Assembly: GCF_000300195.1 (NCBI RefSeq)
Contig: NZ_AMQH01000002.1
Location: 1 to 64,000 of the forward strand
Direction: 5' to 3'
DNA: 64,000 bases
Source: Clostridium tunisiense TJ
Lineage (GTDB): Bacteria > Bacillota > Clostridia > Clostridiales > Clostridiaceae
Of this stretch, positions 44,935 to 54,500 are shown piece after piece. A model generated the notes under the pieces. That model worked only from the letters and a program-made list of their open reading frames with translations, had not been told where the DNA came from and did no database searches. Positions within the stretch are counted from its first letter, which is position 1; the number at the start of each line of letters is the position of its first letter. The position numbers and the translations under genes are program-made.

Positions 44935-45843
44935 ATGTTATATAATAGTGTTTTAGAAATGGTAGGCAATACCCCAATAATAAAGTTAAATAATATAGTT
45001 CATGAGGACATGGCAGAGGTTTATGTGAAACTTGAAAAATACAATCCTGCTGGTAGTGTCAAAGACAGAGCAGCACTGGGAATGATAGAAGAAGCAGAAA
45101 AGTTAGGGGTTCTAAAACCAAATGGTACAATTGTAGAGCCCACTAGTGGTAATACAGGAATTGCACTTGCTATGATTGGAAAGTTAAAAGGCTACAAAGT
45201 TATAATCGTAATGCCTGATACTATGAGTGTTGAGAGAAGAAATATGATTAAAGCTTATGGAGCAGAACTTGTTTTAACAGAAGGTGCCAAGGGCATGAAA
45301 GGTGCTATAGAAAAGGCTAAAGAAATTGCTATAGATGATAGCTTTTTCGTACCTCAACAGTTTGTAAATATCGCAAATCCTAACAAGCATTATGAAACAA
45401 CTGCAGAAGAAATTTTAAACGATGTACCCGACTTAAATGCTTTTGTTGCAGGAGTTGGCACTGGTGGTACTATAACAGGAGTTGGTAGAAGACTAAAAGA
45501 ACTTAAAGGTTCAATCCTTATTAATGCCGTAGAACCTTCAAAGTCCTCAATTTTATCTGGTGGTACTCATTCACCCCATAAGATACAAGGTATTGGTGCT
45601 GGTTTTATACCTGATAACTATGATAGTAAGGTGGTTGATAAAATTTCAACTGTTAGTGACGAAGCTGCCTTTGATACAGCAAGATTATTAGCTAATGAGG
45701 AAGGGATTTTAGTAGGAATTTCTTCTGGAGCAGCAATTTCTGCCGCTTTAGCTCTTGCTAAAGAATTGGGAAAAGGAAAAAAAATCCTTGTAATAGCACC
45801 AGATAGTGGGGAAAAATATTTATCCATGGGTCTTTTTCAATAA
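44935..45843 (+). CDS. cysK: Cysteine synthase (O-acetylserine sulfhydrylase)
   Basis: The 302-residue PLP enzyme converts O-acetylserine and sulfide to cysteine. It has the lysine loop NPAGSVKDRAALGMI, the substrate loop PTSGNTGIALAM, the phosphate-binding GTGGTITG and the C-terminal serine in SSGAAISAAL. The strong site AAGGAGGAAA precedes the ATG. It forms an operon with cysE 18 bp downstream, controlled by the T-box. Confidence 0.96.
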   Translation: MLYNSVLEMVGNTPIIKLNNIVHEDMAEVYVKLEKYNPAGSVKDRAALGMIEEAEKLGVLKPNGTIVEPTSGNTGIALAMIGKLKGYKVIIVMPDTMSVERRNMIKAYGAELVLTEGAKGMKGAIEKAKEIAIDDSFFVPQQFVNIANPNKHYETTAEEILNDVPDLNAFVAGVGTGGTITGVGRRLKELKGSILINAVEPSKSSILSGGTHSPHKIQGIGAGFIPDNYDSKVVDKISTVSDEAAFDTARLLANEEGILVGISSGAAISAALALAKELGKGKKILVIAPDSGEKYLSMGLFQ

Positions 45844-45861
45844 TTTTTAGGTAGTGGTGAT

Positions 45862-46386
45862 ATGTTCAATAGACTTAAAGAAGATATAGATAATATAATT
45901 TCAAAAGATCCTGCAATTAGAAGTGTGATGGAGGTATTTTTATATCCATCTCTTCACGCCCTATTTTTTCACAATATTTCTCATAGACTTTACAGATTAA
46001 GACTTTATTTTATAGCCAGGTTAATATCTCAAATTTCTCGATTTTTTACAGGTATTGAGATTCATCCAGGTGCCAAAATTGGCAAAAGAGTTTTCATTGA
46101 TCATGGAATGGGTGTAGTTATAGGAGAAACTGCTGAAGTCGGCAACAATGTTACTATTTATCATGGTGTTACATTAGGAGGAGTTGGCACAGAAAAAGGT
46201 AAACGACACCCCTCTATAGGAGATAATGTTATAATAGGTGCAGGTGCCAAAATTCTTGGGCCTATTGATATCGGTAAAGACTCCCGAGTAGGAGCTAATG
46301 CTGTGGTTTTAAAATCTGTTCCAGAAAATAAAACTGTGGTAGGTATCCCTGGAAAGATTTTAGGGGATGACTACTTTTCACCATAG
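45862..46386 (+). CDS. cysE: Serine O-acetyltransferase
   Basis: The 174-residue protein makes O-acetylserine, the substrate of cysK. It has a short N-terminal helical domain ([29 protein letters not shown]) and a left-handed beta-helix of hexapeptide repeats ([30 protein letters not shown]). It is of the short, EpsC-like type common in Firmicutes. The natural pair with cysK is T-box controlled and ends in a terminator. Confidence 0.95.
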   Translation: MFNRLKEDIDNIISKDPAIRSVMEVFLYPSLHALFFHNISHRLYRLRLYFIARLISQISRFFTGIEIHPGAKIGKRVFIDHGMGVVIGETAEVGNNVTIYHGVTLGGVGTEKGKRHPSIGDNVIIGAGAKILGPIDIGKDSRVGANAVVLKSVPENKTVVGIPGKILGDDYFSP

Positions 46387-46404
46387 ATATGAAAAATAAA
46401 AACA

Positions 46405-46448
46405 GGGATTTAGTATAAGAGGTTTAACTCTTTTAACTAAATCCCTAT
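46405..46448 (+). terminator. Intrinsic terminator of the cys operon
   Basis: GGGATTTAGT pairs with ACTAAATCCC, with an inner AAGAG/CTCTT stem, 19 bases after the cysE stop. Confidence 0.88.
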
Positions 46449-46580
46449 TTATATCCATGTATACTTATATTAATATTTACTATAATTTATATAAGCTATA
46501 AATCCACTTAGCCTCTTAAACTTTTATGAATTTTATAACTTAATGATGCTCTATGCATAATTTATTCACAGATTATACCA

Positions 46581-48536
46581 TTAATCATATATATCAGAAA
46601 ACTCCAATATAACTTTGTTCTTTAGTTCAGTATTTGAATTATGTTCTCCTCCTAAATCTTCATTTTCAGCAATTTCTGCTGGTATTTCTACAATGAATGT
46701 AGATCCCTGTCCTTCCTCACTTTCAATATGGATACTTCCTCTATGAAGCTCCACTAGGGCTTTCACCAATGATAGTCCTATACCACTTCCTTCACTTTTT
46801 CTTGAAAGTGATGTATCCACCTGGGCAAATCTATCAAATATACTTCCTTGTTTATCCTTAGGAATTCCTATTCCATTATCTTTAACTGAAATTTTAACTT
46901 TTTCTCCCTGATCCTGGAGTTCTACAAATATACTACCTTCTTTAGGTGTGAATTTTACAGCATTAGATAATAAATTTAACATTATTCTCTCCATCTTCTG
47001 TAAGTCTACAGCCATAATCTTTTCCTCAACATTTGTATCAAATATAAGTTCAATAGAATGTCCCTCTATGTAATCAGCTACAGATAAAGTAATATCCTCT
47101 ATAACTTCTACTATATTTTTATTTTGCAATTGCAACTCGTAAAAATCTGATTCTATTCTTGTTATATCTATAATATTATTAACGAGTCTTAATAACCTAT
47201 ATCCATTTTGTTTTATGTATATTATCTTCTTTTTAGAATTCTCATCCTCAAATTTAATTCTTCCTTGTTTTATATATACCTCTAATAATTGTACAGTGCT
47301 AAGTATTACATTTAATGGTGTTCTAAGTTCATGAGAAATATTTGAAAAAAATTCTGTTTTTAGCTTATCATATTTTAAAACTTCATTATAAGTTTTTCTA
47401 TCATTTTCCCCCTTTTTTCTAAGATATATATTATAAAAAACTATTAAAAACACCACTATTATTAAACCATTCATCATTAGTATGACTTTAGCTTTCCCCC
47501 CAGCAACTACCATCATTTCATAATTTCCCTTGTTTATTATTACGCTATTTTGTGGTATTTCATTGATAGAAATCCCGTACTTCTTCATCTGCTTATAATC
47601 AAAGATGTACGTTCCTGGAGGTTCCTCAAGAATAGGAATATTTTTCATTGATTCTCCCCTTAAAATTCTCATAGCAATATCTGCTCCCATTTTGCCATGT
47701 TCTTCTCCTAGGTCCATCTTTCCACCTAAAACTCCTTGGCCTAAATAATTTTCAGACTTTGAAAATATGGGATAATTATTAGTGACTTTCAACTTATTTA
47801 CTGCTTCTTTAGGCAAAGATTCTTTGTCGTCTCCATCTGAAAAAATTCCTACTATTAAGTTTACATAAGGTTTTGAAGTCTTTGAAACCTTTTCAATCAC
47901 CTCATCTATCTTTGCACCCTCTATGTAATTAAATTCTAAATCATAATAATAAGGTCTAACCTTTTCTAATCTTATTTTAGTATTTCTAGAATAAGTAGTA
48001 TCATCTAATAAAAAATTAATAGTTTTTATTTCGGGATAAAGTTTTTTTATAATATCTATATTTAATCTCTCATCTACATTATCTGAAAGTCCTGTAAAGT
48101 ATTTTTGTTCTTCAGAGGTTAATTCTACTTTGCTATTTACACCAAGGAAAACTACAGGAATTTCTTTAAACAATATTTCATGATATTCCCTTATAAAATT
48201 TAATGATTCATCATTAGAAGCAAGTATTAAATCAAAGTTTTTTTCTTTGTATTTTATTTTTAAAATGTCACTTAATTCTTTAAAGTATTCATTAGAATTG
48301 TTACTTTTTAAGTCTAAGTACTCTATTGTATATATAACATTAAATTTGCCATTCAAGTTTTTTTGAAATCCCGATACTATATTTTTTTCCCAAAGTTGTT
48401 CTCTGTCATAAGAGTTTATTATAAGAATTTCATACATCTTTTCAGCTTTCATTGATTGTCCGTATACTTCCATATTAGAAGCTTTAATAAAAATAATGGT
48501 TAATAATAAAATTAAAGCTTTTTTCATACATCTCAT
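46581..48536 (-). CDS. Sensor histidine kinase with ABC-substrate-binding-like sensor
   Basis: The 651-residue protein has a signal-type N-terminus and an extracytoplasmic ABC_sub_bind domain (about 36-325; YEILIINSYDREQLWE, LILASNDESL, PVVFLGVN). One membrane helix (about 351-371), HisKA with phosphoacceptor His402 (FFSNISHELRTPLN), and a HATPase domain (NLLSNAVKFTPKEGS, DNGIGIP, GSGIGLSLVK) follow. The sensor suggests detection of a small solute. No response-regulator gene adjoins it, so it is an orphan kinase here. The start follows AGGAGG. Confidence 0.92.
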   Translation of the reverse strand: MRCMKKALILLLTIIFIKASNMEVYGQSMKAEKMYEILIINSYDREQLWEKNIVSGFQKNLNGKFNVIYTIEYLDLKSNNSNEYFKELSDILKIKYKEKNFDLILASNDESLNFIREYHEILFKEIPVVFLGVNSKVELTSEEQKYFTGLSDNVDERLNIDIIKKLYPEIKTINFLLDDTTYSRNTKIRLEKVRPYYYDLEFNYIEGAKIDEVIEKVSKTSKPYVNLIVGIFSDGDDKESLPKEAVNKLKVTNNYPIFSKSENYLGQGVLGGKMDLGEEHGKMGADIAMRILRGESMKNIPILEEPPGTYIFDYKQMKKYGISINEIPQNSVIINKGNYEMMVVAGGKAKVILMMNGLIIVVFLIVFYNIYLRKKGENDRKTYNEVLKYDKLKTEFFSNISHELRTPLNVILSTVQLLEVYIKQGRIKFEDENSKKKIIYIKQNGYRLLRLVNNIIDITRIESDFYELQLQNKNIVEVIEDITLSVADYIEGHSIELIFDTNVEEKIMAVDLQKMERIMLNLLSNAVKFTPKEGSIFVELQDQGEKVKISVKDNGIGIPKDKQGSIFDRFAQVDTSLSRKSEGSGIGLSLVKALVELHRGSIHIESEEGQGSTFIVEIPAEIAENEDLGGEHNSNTELKNKVILEFSDIYD

Positions 48537-48639
48537 AATAACCTCCTTAGTTTATTTACTTTCATATTTAATTATAGTTTCTTCCTTAACTAACTTAATT
48601 AGTCTCTTTGGTTCTAATTTTTATTTTTTTGTATTTTTA

Positions 48640-48685
48640 TAAAAAAACACCCTCATAATAATTATTCATATTATGAGGGTGTTTT
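48640..48685 (-). terminator. Intrinsic terminator of proC
   Basis: A 14-bp perfect stem ACACCCTCATAATA/TATTATGAGGGTGT, T-rich on the minus strand, 45 bases after the proC stop. Confidence 0.9.
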
Positions 48686-48726
48686 ATGTATGAGCTTCAA
48701 TGTTATTATATTTTAATACTCTCCTG

Positions 48727-49536
48727 TTACTTTTGGCTCATTTCTTTTGATTTATCCATGCAATTTATCATTGCTTCAATAACTGCACTTCTAAAGCCTC
48801 TTTCTTCCAAAGTTCTAACAGCTTCTATAGTTGTGCCACCTGGTGAGCACACCATATCCTTTAATTCACCTGGATGCTTTCCTGTTTCTAGTACCATCTT
48901 AGCAGCTCCTAGGACAGCTTGTGCGGCAAATTTGTAAGCCTTATCTCTAGCCATTCCCGCTAGTACAGCGCCATCAGCAAGAGCTTCTATAAACATAAAG
49001 GTGTATGCTGGTGAAGAGCCACTAACACCTATAACGCTTTCTATTAGGTGTTCTGGTAATATTTCTGCTTTACCAAAGCTTTCAAAAATAGTTTTCACCT
49101 GATTAAGTTCTTCCTCAGAAACAATTTCATTAGCACAAAGAGAACTCATTCCTTCATTAACTAAAGCTGGAGTGTTAGGCATAGTTCTAACCACTTTGTA
49201 CTCTTTTCCTATAACTTCTTCTACGCTTTTTATAGTTTTTCCTGCTGCAATAGTAACGATGATCTTGTCCTTTGTTAGTTTTCCCTTGATTTTTTCTAAT
49301 ACCAAATCATAAATATTAGGTTTTACTGCTATAAATAATATATCTGAATTTATTACAACTTCTTCTTCACTACTGCCTATTTCTACGTTATACTCATCCC
49401 TTATAGCATTAAGTTTATCATTGTTTAAATCATAGATAATTACATTGTTTGATGGAACAAGCTTAGAGTTTACTATTCCTCCAATCATTGCTTTTCCCAT
49501 ATTTCCAGTTCCTATAAAGCCAATTCTTTTGTTCAT
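48727..49536 (-). CDS. proC: Pyrroline-5-carboxylate reductase
   Basis: The 269-residue enzyme makes proline from pyrroline-5-carboxylate. It has an N-terminal NAD(P) fold (IGFIGTGNMGKAMIGG), VVRTMPNTPALVNEG, GVSGSSPAYTFMFIEAL and KDMVCSPGGTTIEAV near the end. An AGGAGG site precedes it. It follows the cupin-type regulator gene by 20 bp on the same strand, so both are probably co-transcribed, suggesting regulation of proline or osmotic genes. Confidence 0.95.
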   Translation of the reverse strand: MNKRIGFIGTGNMGKAMIGGIVNSKLVPSNNVIIYDLNNDKLNAIRDEYNVEIGSSEEEVVINSDILFIAVKPNIYDLVLEKIKGKLTKDKIIVTIAAGKTIKSVEEVIGKEYKVVRTMPNTPALVNEGMSSLCANEIVSEEELNQVKTIFESFGKAEILPEHLIESVIGVSGSSPAYTFMFIEALADGAVLAGMARDKAYKFAAQAVLGAAKMVLETGKHPGELKDMVCSPGGTTIEAVRTLEERGFRSAVIEAMINCMDKSKEMSQK

Positions 49537-49556
49537 AAATTCCTCCTAATTATGCC

Positions 49557-50126
49557 TTACTTGTTTGAATCATTAAGATGATTAGGGATACTTACAATTA
49601 ATATTTTAGTAATTTTATTTGTATAGTTAGTAAAGTTATGACATGCTTTTGAATCAAGATGAGCACAATCACCAGGATGTAAGTTTTGTTTTTCATTATT
49701 GATAAACAAAGTAAGTATTCCTTCTAGTACATAGATAAACTCCTCACCTTCATGGTGAAAGGAAGATAATTCTTCATCACTAGAATTAGGTAATATTTCT
49801 ATAAGTCTAGGCAACATTGTTTTATCGTTTATACTATTTGATAAAACATAGTTTACATATAAGCAGTTATCTATATTATGTACTTCTCTTTCATAACTTC
49901 TTTGGATAACTCTTTCCTTTCTTTTCGTACTTGAAAAGAAATAAGATAGTTCTACTTCAAGTGCCTCTGCAATACTTAAAAGAGAATCTGTAGCAATGCT
50001 TGTAAGTCCTCTCTCAAGTTGAGAAAGAAAGCCTGTAGATAAATTAGTTTTTTCACTTAACTCCTTTAGAGTCATTTTTTTTTGCGTTCTTAATTCTTTA
50101 ACTTTACTTCCGATAACTTTATTCAA
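49557..50126 (-). CDS. XRE-family regulator with C-terminal cupin domain
   Basis: The 189-residue protein has an N-terminal helix-turn-helix (LRTQKKMTLKELSEKTNLSTGFLSQLERG) and a C-terminal cupin barrel (FHHEGEEFIYVLEGILTLFINNEKQNLHPGDCAHLDSKACHNFTN). This PuuR/SinR-like form usually senses a small metabolite and controls amino-acid or polyamine genes. Its 20-bp spacing to proC makes proC a likely target or partner. The start follows GAGGTGG. Confidence 0.9.
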   Translation of the reverse strand: MNKVIGSKVKELRTQKKMTLKELSEKTNLSTGFLSQLERGLTSIATDSLLSIAEALEVELSYFFSSTKRKERVIQRSYEREVHNIDNCLYVNYVLSNSINDKTMLPRLIEILPNSSDEELSSFHHEGEEFIYVLEGILTLFINNEKQNLHPGDCAHLDSKACHNFTNYTNKITKILIVSIPNHLNDSNK

Positions 50127-50830
50127 TGTATTTCCACCTCTTCAGTTCTATAATTATTTTAAACTAAATCAAATTTGAAACATAATATAAGTTAACTTAT
50201 ATAACTTATTATGGGGTTCTATGATGGGACTTTAAATTATCCATCTCCATAAACCTTTAAGGGACCCCGGTTAGGACTTATGTATAAGTTAAGTTTTAAC
50301 TCTATTTCCCTATATTTGCCTATTAGTTTATATCTTAATATAAAAAACCATCATTTAGTAGTTTGTCTCTAACTTCAAATTTAATAATTAATTACAACAA
50401 TTTTTTTAATATATAATGTAATAAAGATACTACACTAATAATAAGCCTACTTTTGCATTCTCTTTTATACAAGTTGCTTCTAATTTATTGATTAATATAG
50501 AAACATTTTTACAACTTATATATAATAATTATTACTCAAAAATAGGTATATTGTCTATATAATATTTACATTTAAGTTAATTAACATTTTTAACTTAATA
50601 AGTAATAAATAACTTAACTTCTTCAACTGTTTTAAATCAGAATTTACTGGTCCAAAACTACCTTTATTATAACAAACTTCACCTTCCGCCATAAAACTCT
50701 CACTAATTGAAATTCAATAATCCTACTTGAAAAATGTTATTAAAAACTTAAAAATTCTTCTAATACTATTATTTCGTATTAGAAGAATTTTTATCTTAAA
50801 TATTAAGTCTTTTAATAATTTAAATATAAT
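50127..50830. other. Non-coding interval
   Basis: 700 AT-rich bases upstream of the regulator, ending in the ZIP gene's terminator at 50749-50792. I found no small gene or riboswitch. An isolated G/C-rich patch lies near 50263-50275 (GGGACCCCGG). Confidence 0.4.
50749..50792 (-). terminator. Intrinsic terminator of the ZIP transporter gene
   Basis: A 16-bp perfect stem AAAATTCTTCTAATAC with its complement and a 9-nt loop, 39 bases past the stop. Confidence 0.9.
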
Positions 50831-51640
50831 TTAACCTAAAGCTACATCTAAAATCATCATTACAACAAATCCCATGATGGTAGCAATGGTAGCTAAATCT
50901 GTGTTTCCTCCCAACTGAGATTCCGGAACTAATTCTTCTATAACTACAAAGATCATTGCACCTGCCGCAAAAGATAGTGCGAAAGGTAATAAGGACCTCA
51001 TAGTCATTACTGCTATAACTCCTATAACTCCAGCAATTGGTTCTACTATACCTGATGCTTGCCCGTAAGCAAAGCTTTTTAGTCTGGAAAAGCCTTCTCT
51101 TCTTAATGGCAAAGATACCGCTGCACCCTCTGGAAAGTTCTGAATCCCAATTCCTATAGCAAGAGCTATGGCACTAGCTAAACTTGCCGATGGAAGCCCA
51201 GCAGCTACGGCTCCAAAAGCAACCCCTACTGCTAAACCTTCTGGAATATTGTGAAGGGTTATTGCTAAAACCAGTAATACACTTCTTTTCCAACTTGTTT
51301 TTATTCCTTCCGCTTCTTCTGTCTTAAAACCCACATGGAGATGTGGAATTATCCTATCAACTAAAAGTAAAAATAATCCTCCTCCTATAAATCCAATAGC
51401 TGGTGGAAGCCAGATAACACCTCCTGCTTCAGCAGCCATTTCAATGGCTGGAGCTAAAAGAGACCAAAAGCTTGCTGCAATCATAACCCCTGCAGCAAAT
51501 CCCATCATTGCATCTAAAACTTTTTTATTTATATTCTTAAAGAAAAACACCAATGCTGCCCCTAGCGCTGTAACTCCCCAAGTAAATAAAGTTGCAAGTA
51601 ATGCTTGATACACAGGGCTTAGGGTAAGAAACCACTCCAT
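50831..51640 (-). CDS. ZIP family divalent metal transporter
   Basis: The 269-residue membrane protein has eight helices. It has the ZIP metal-binding helices HNIPEGLAVGVAFGA and GIGIQNFPEGAAVSLPLRREG, a short His-containing loop (DRIIPHLHVGF), and EELVPES near the end. It is of the GufA/ZupT-like type that imports zinc or iron, or in some cases exports. The ATG at 51640 is chosen for the GAGGTGAT site. Single gene. Confidence 0.9.
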   Translation of the reverse strand: MEWFLTLSPVYQALLATLFTWGVTALGAALVFFFKNINKKVLDAMMGFAAGVMIAASFWSLLAPAIEMAAEAGGVIWLPPAIGFIGGGLFLLLVDRIIPHLHVGFKTEEAEGIKTSWKRSVLLVLAITLHNIPEGLAVGVAFGAVAAGLPSASLASAIALAIGIGIQNFPEGAAVSLPLRREGFSRLKSFAYGQASGIVEPIAGVIGVIAVMTMRSLLPFALSFAAGAMIFVVIEELVPESQLGGNTDLATIATIMGFVVMMILDVALG

Positions 51641-51921
51641 AATAATCACCTCTTTTATTATCCTAGGTATTGAAACCCTACGGAAAATCCGTATTAATTT
51701 AGCTATGAGTGAAAACTTCGCTACTATATCCTATTCAAAACTTAAAAAGTGGTTATTAAAATTTAAGCTTCTTCTTATCTTAATAAATCTTGTTTAGACT
51801 TTATAATTGATAAATGCTAAAATATACGTAGGTAAATTATAAAACTAGATTTTGAAATGAACCTAAGGTTAAAGTTATGATTATAAACGACTAAAAAATT
51901 AAATGCATGGGGGTATACTCT

Positions 51922-52848
51922 ATGAAATACTTATTTATAATTAATCCTGTTGCTGGTAAAGGACGAGGGTTAGAGTACATTAGTAAAATTGAAGAATATT
52001 TTAAGGATAAAAATATAGAGTTCCATATAAAATTAACTCAGTATAAAAATCACGGAGAAGAAATCACTAGGGATTACTGCTCACAGGATACCTATCACGT
52101 GTTTGCTATTGGTGGAGATGGTACTGTTAATGAAGTTCTTAATGGTTTAATTGGTACGAATAGCTTATTGTCTATTATTCCTTGTGGCACCGGTAATGAT
52201 TTTGTGAAGACCCTTTATGGAGACTTAACAGCTGATAATTATCTCCACTTATTAATTAACGGAAAACTTTGCTCTGTTGATTTAGCCTCTGTAAATCATA
52301 GATATTATCTTAATATCTCTTCTGTAGGATTTGATGCAGAGGTGGCCTACAATGCTAGAAAATTTAAGTATAATAAGTTCTTTCCTAATAGCCTGTCATA
52401 CTTAACAAGTGTTTTTTATACTGCTTTTAGATTTAAATCTATGGATTTACAAATCTTAGTGGATAATACCCATATAACTCAAAAGACCTTTCTTTTAGCT
52501 GTATCAAATGGAAAGTGTTATGGTGGTGGCATTTATATTACTCCTGATGCCAATATCTTTGATGGTAATTTAGACATTTGCAGTATTGAAAAAGTTACTA
52601 TTTTAAAATTATTACTTTCTATAAAAAAAGCCTTTGATGGTAATATAAAAGATATTAAACAGGTTTCTTATCATAACTGTAAAAAAGCTATTATTTCCTC
52701 ACCTATGGAATTTGCTTTAAATGTGGATGGCGAACTATTAAGAACAAATCACGCAGAATTTAATATAATCCCAAATGGATTAAAAGTTATGTTGCCACAG
52801 GAAAGCATATGTAATAATTATGAATTAAGGGAAACTATAAATTTATAG
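51922..52848 (+). CDS. Diacylglycerol/sphingosine kinase-type lipid kinase
   Basis: The 308-residue protein has the DAGK catalytic motifs: NPVAGKGRG, the glycine-rich nucleotide loop AIGGDGTVNEVLNGL, and PCGTGNDFVKTL. The C-terminal lobe contains SNGKCYGGGIYITPDA and ALNVDGEL. Family members (YegS/DgkB) phosphorylate diacylglycerol or related lipids at the membrane surface. The start is the ATG following GGGGGT; an earlier in-frame ATG lies within that ribosome site. A terminator follows. Confidence 0.9.
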   Translation: MKYLFIINPVAGKGRGLEYISKIEEYFKDKNIEFHIKLTQYKNHGEEITRDYCSQDTYHVFAIGGDGTVNEVLNGLIGTNSLLSIIPCGTGNDFVKTLYGDLTADNYLHLLINGKLCSVDLASVNHRYYLNISSVGFDAEVAYNARKFKYNKFFPNSLSYLTSVFYTAFRFKSMDLQILVDNTHITQKTFLLAVSNGKCYGGGIYITPDANIFDGNLDICSIEKVTILKLLLSIKKAFDGNIKDIKQVSYHNCKKAIISSPMEFALNVDGELLRTNHAEFNIIPNGLKVMLPQESICNNYELRETINL

Positions 52849-52853
52849 TCTTA

Positions 52854-52893
52854 TTAATAACTCTAGTTAAAACCTAGAGTTATTAATTTTTAT
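52854..52893 (+). terminator. Intrinsic terminator after the lipid kinase gene
   Basis: A 13-bp perfect stem TTAATAACTCTAG/CTAGAGTTATTAA with a 7-nt loop, followed by TTTTT. Confidence 0.9.
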
Positions 52894-52998
52894 TAGTATT
52901 TCTACCCTCTTTAAGGTTCATAATAACTATATAGTTACTTGCAAAGAATAGTAAATAAGCTTACAATATAACAATAACTAAAGGACAAGGTAATAAAT

Positions 52999-54426
52999 AT
53001 GAATAAAAAAACATTTGAAGATTTTAATTTAAATCCAAGCATTATAAAATCTGTTAAGCTACTAGGCTATAATACCCCTTCTCCTGTTCAAGCTGAAGTA
53101 ATTCCTATAGCTCTTGAGGGAAAGGACATAATTGCTAAGGCTCAAACTGGAAGTGGTAAAACTGCTGCTTTTGCAATTCCTATTCTTGAGAATCTACAAC
53201 TTGAAGAAAATGCTGTTCAAGCACTTGTGCTTACACCAACAAGGGAACTTGCTGTTCAAGTTGCAGAGAGTTTCTCTACTCTAGGTTTATATAAAAGAAT
53301 TAATGCAGTTTCAATCTATGGAAAACAGCCTATGACTATACAAAAAACTAAGCTCGCTCAAAGGGTTCATGTGGTAGTTGGAACCCCTGGCAGAACTATA
53401 GATCATATAAATAATGGAACTTTAAATTTAGACCATATCCGATACTTGGTAATAGATGAAGCGGATGAAATGTTAAATATGGGCTTTTTAGACCAAGTAG
53501 AAACAATTATAAAAAGGGTTCCTAAAACTCGGCAAACTCTTATGTTTTCTGCTACCTTATCTGAAGAAATTCAGCAGCATATAGTGACCTATATGAAGTC
53601 TCCACAAGTAATCCAAATTACACCTAAAGAATTAACTGTAGAGAAAATTAATCAAAGATGCTATTTTGTAAGCGACAATGATAAGTATAAACTTCTACAA
53701 GATTTAATTGTTGTTGAATCTATGGAAAAGTGTATACTATTTTGCAGAACTAAAAAAAATGTAATTGAACTAGCCTCAAGAATGAGAGCTTCAAATTACT
53801 CTGTTACTGAAATCCATGGTGATATGCTTCAACAAGATAGGCTTAAAGCTATGAAATCCTTTAAACAGGGTGAGTATACCTTTATAGTGGCTACAGATGT
53901 AGCTTCTAGAGGCATAGATGTAACAGGAGTTAGTCATGTTATAAATTATGATATACCACTTGAACTAGAAGCCTATGTTCATAGAATTGGTAGAACTGGT
54001 AGAGCTGGAAACTTTGGAGAGGCAATAACTTTTGTAACTCCTTATGAAGATAAGTTTTTAAAATCTATTGAGGAATTCATTGGGCTACAAATTCCAAGAG
54101 CTAATGCTCCAACGGAAAAAGACCTTGAAAAAGCACCTAAAATTTTAGAAAAGCCTATTATTACAAAGACATCTACGACACCTTCTCAGGTGCTTAAATT
54201 GTATATAAATGCTGGAAAGAAAAAGAAAATTCGTAGAGGGGATATTTTAGGAGCTTTAGTTAATAGCGGTAATATTCCTAGTGAATCTATTGGTGTCATT
54301 GAAGTTTTTGATAATTATAGCCATGCTCATATTCTAAACGGTGATGGAACTAAACTTTTAAAAGCTATGAAAGAAATAAATCTTAAAGGTAAGCCTGTAA
54401 AGATTGAGAAAGCTAGAGAAAAATAA
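52999..54426 (+). CDS. DEAD-box RNA helicase with DbpA-like RNA-binding domain
   Basis: The 475-residue helicase has a Q motif and motif I AQTGSGKT, Ia PTRELAVQ, II DEAD (VIDEADEM), III SAT, and VI HRIGRTGR. The C-terminal 75 residues (LKLYINAGKKKKIRRGDILGALVNSGN...) are a DbpA-type RRM fold. In relatives this binds 23S rRNA hairpin 92. A role in ribosome assembly or cold adaptation is likely. The ribosome site is AAGGACAAGG. Single gene with a strong terminator. Confidence 0.93.
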   Translation: MNKKTFEDFNLNPSIIKSVKLLGYNTPSPVQAEVIPIALEGKDIIAKAQTGSGKTAAFAIPILENLQLEENAVQALVLTPTRELAVQVAESFSTLGLYKRINAVSIYGKQPMTIQKTKLAQRVHVVVGTPGRTIDHINNGTLNLDHIRYLVIDEADEMLNMGFLDQVETIIKRVPKTRQTLMFSATLSEEIQQHIVTYMKSPQVIQITPKELTVEKINQRCYFVSDNDKYKLLQDLIVVESMEKCILFCRTKKNVIELASRMRASNYSVTEIHGDMLQQDRLKAMKSFKQGEYTFIVATDVASRGIDVTGVSHVINYDIPLELEAYVHRIGRTGRAGNFGEAITFVTPYEDKFLKSIEEFIGLQIPRANAPTEKDLEKAPKILEKPIITKTSTTPSQVLKLYINAGKKKKIRRGDILGALVNSGNIPSESIGVIEVFDNYSHAHILNGDGTKLLKAMKEINLKGKPVKIEKAREK

Positions 54427-54442
54427 TGTTTTTCTCTAATTT

Positions 54443-54490
54443 AAAGGGTATCTCAAAACAAATTGAAAAAATGTTTTGAGATACCCTTTT
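54443..54490. terminator. Bidirectional terminator
   Basis: An 18-bp perfect stem AAAGGGTATCTCAAAACA and its complement, with T-rich ends, between the convergent helicase and BCCT transporter genes. Confidence 0.94.
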
Positions 54491-54500
54491 ATCTATAGAT

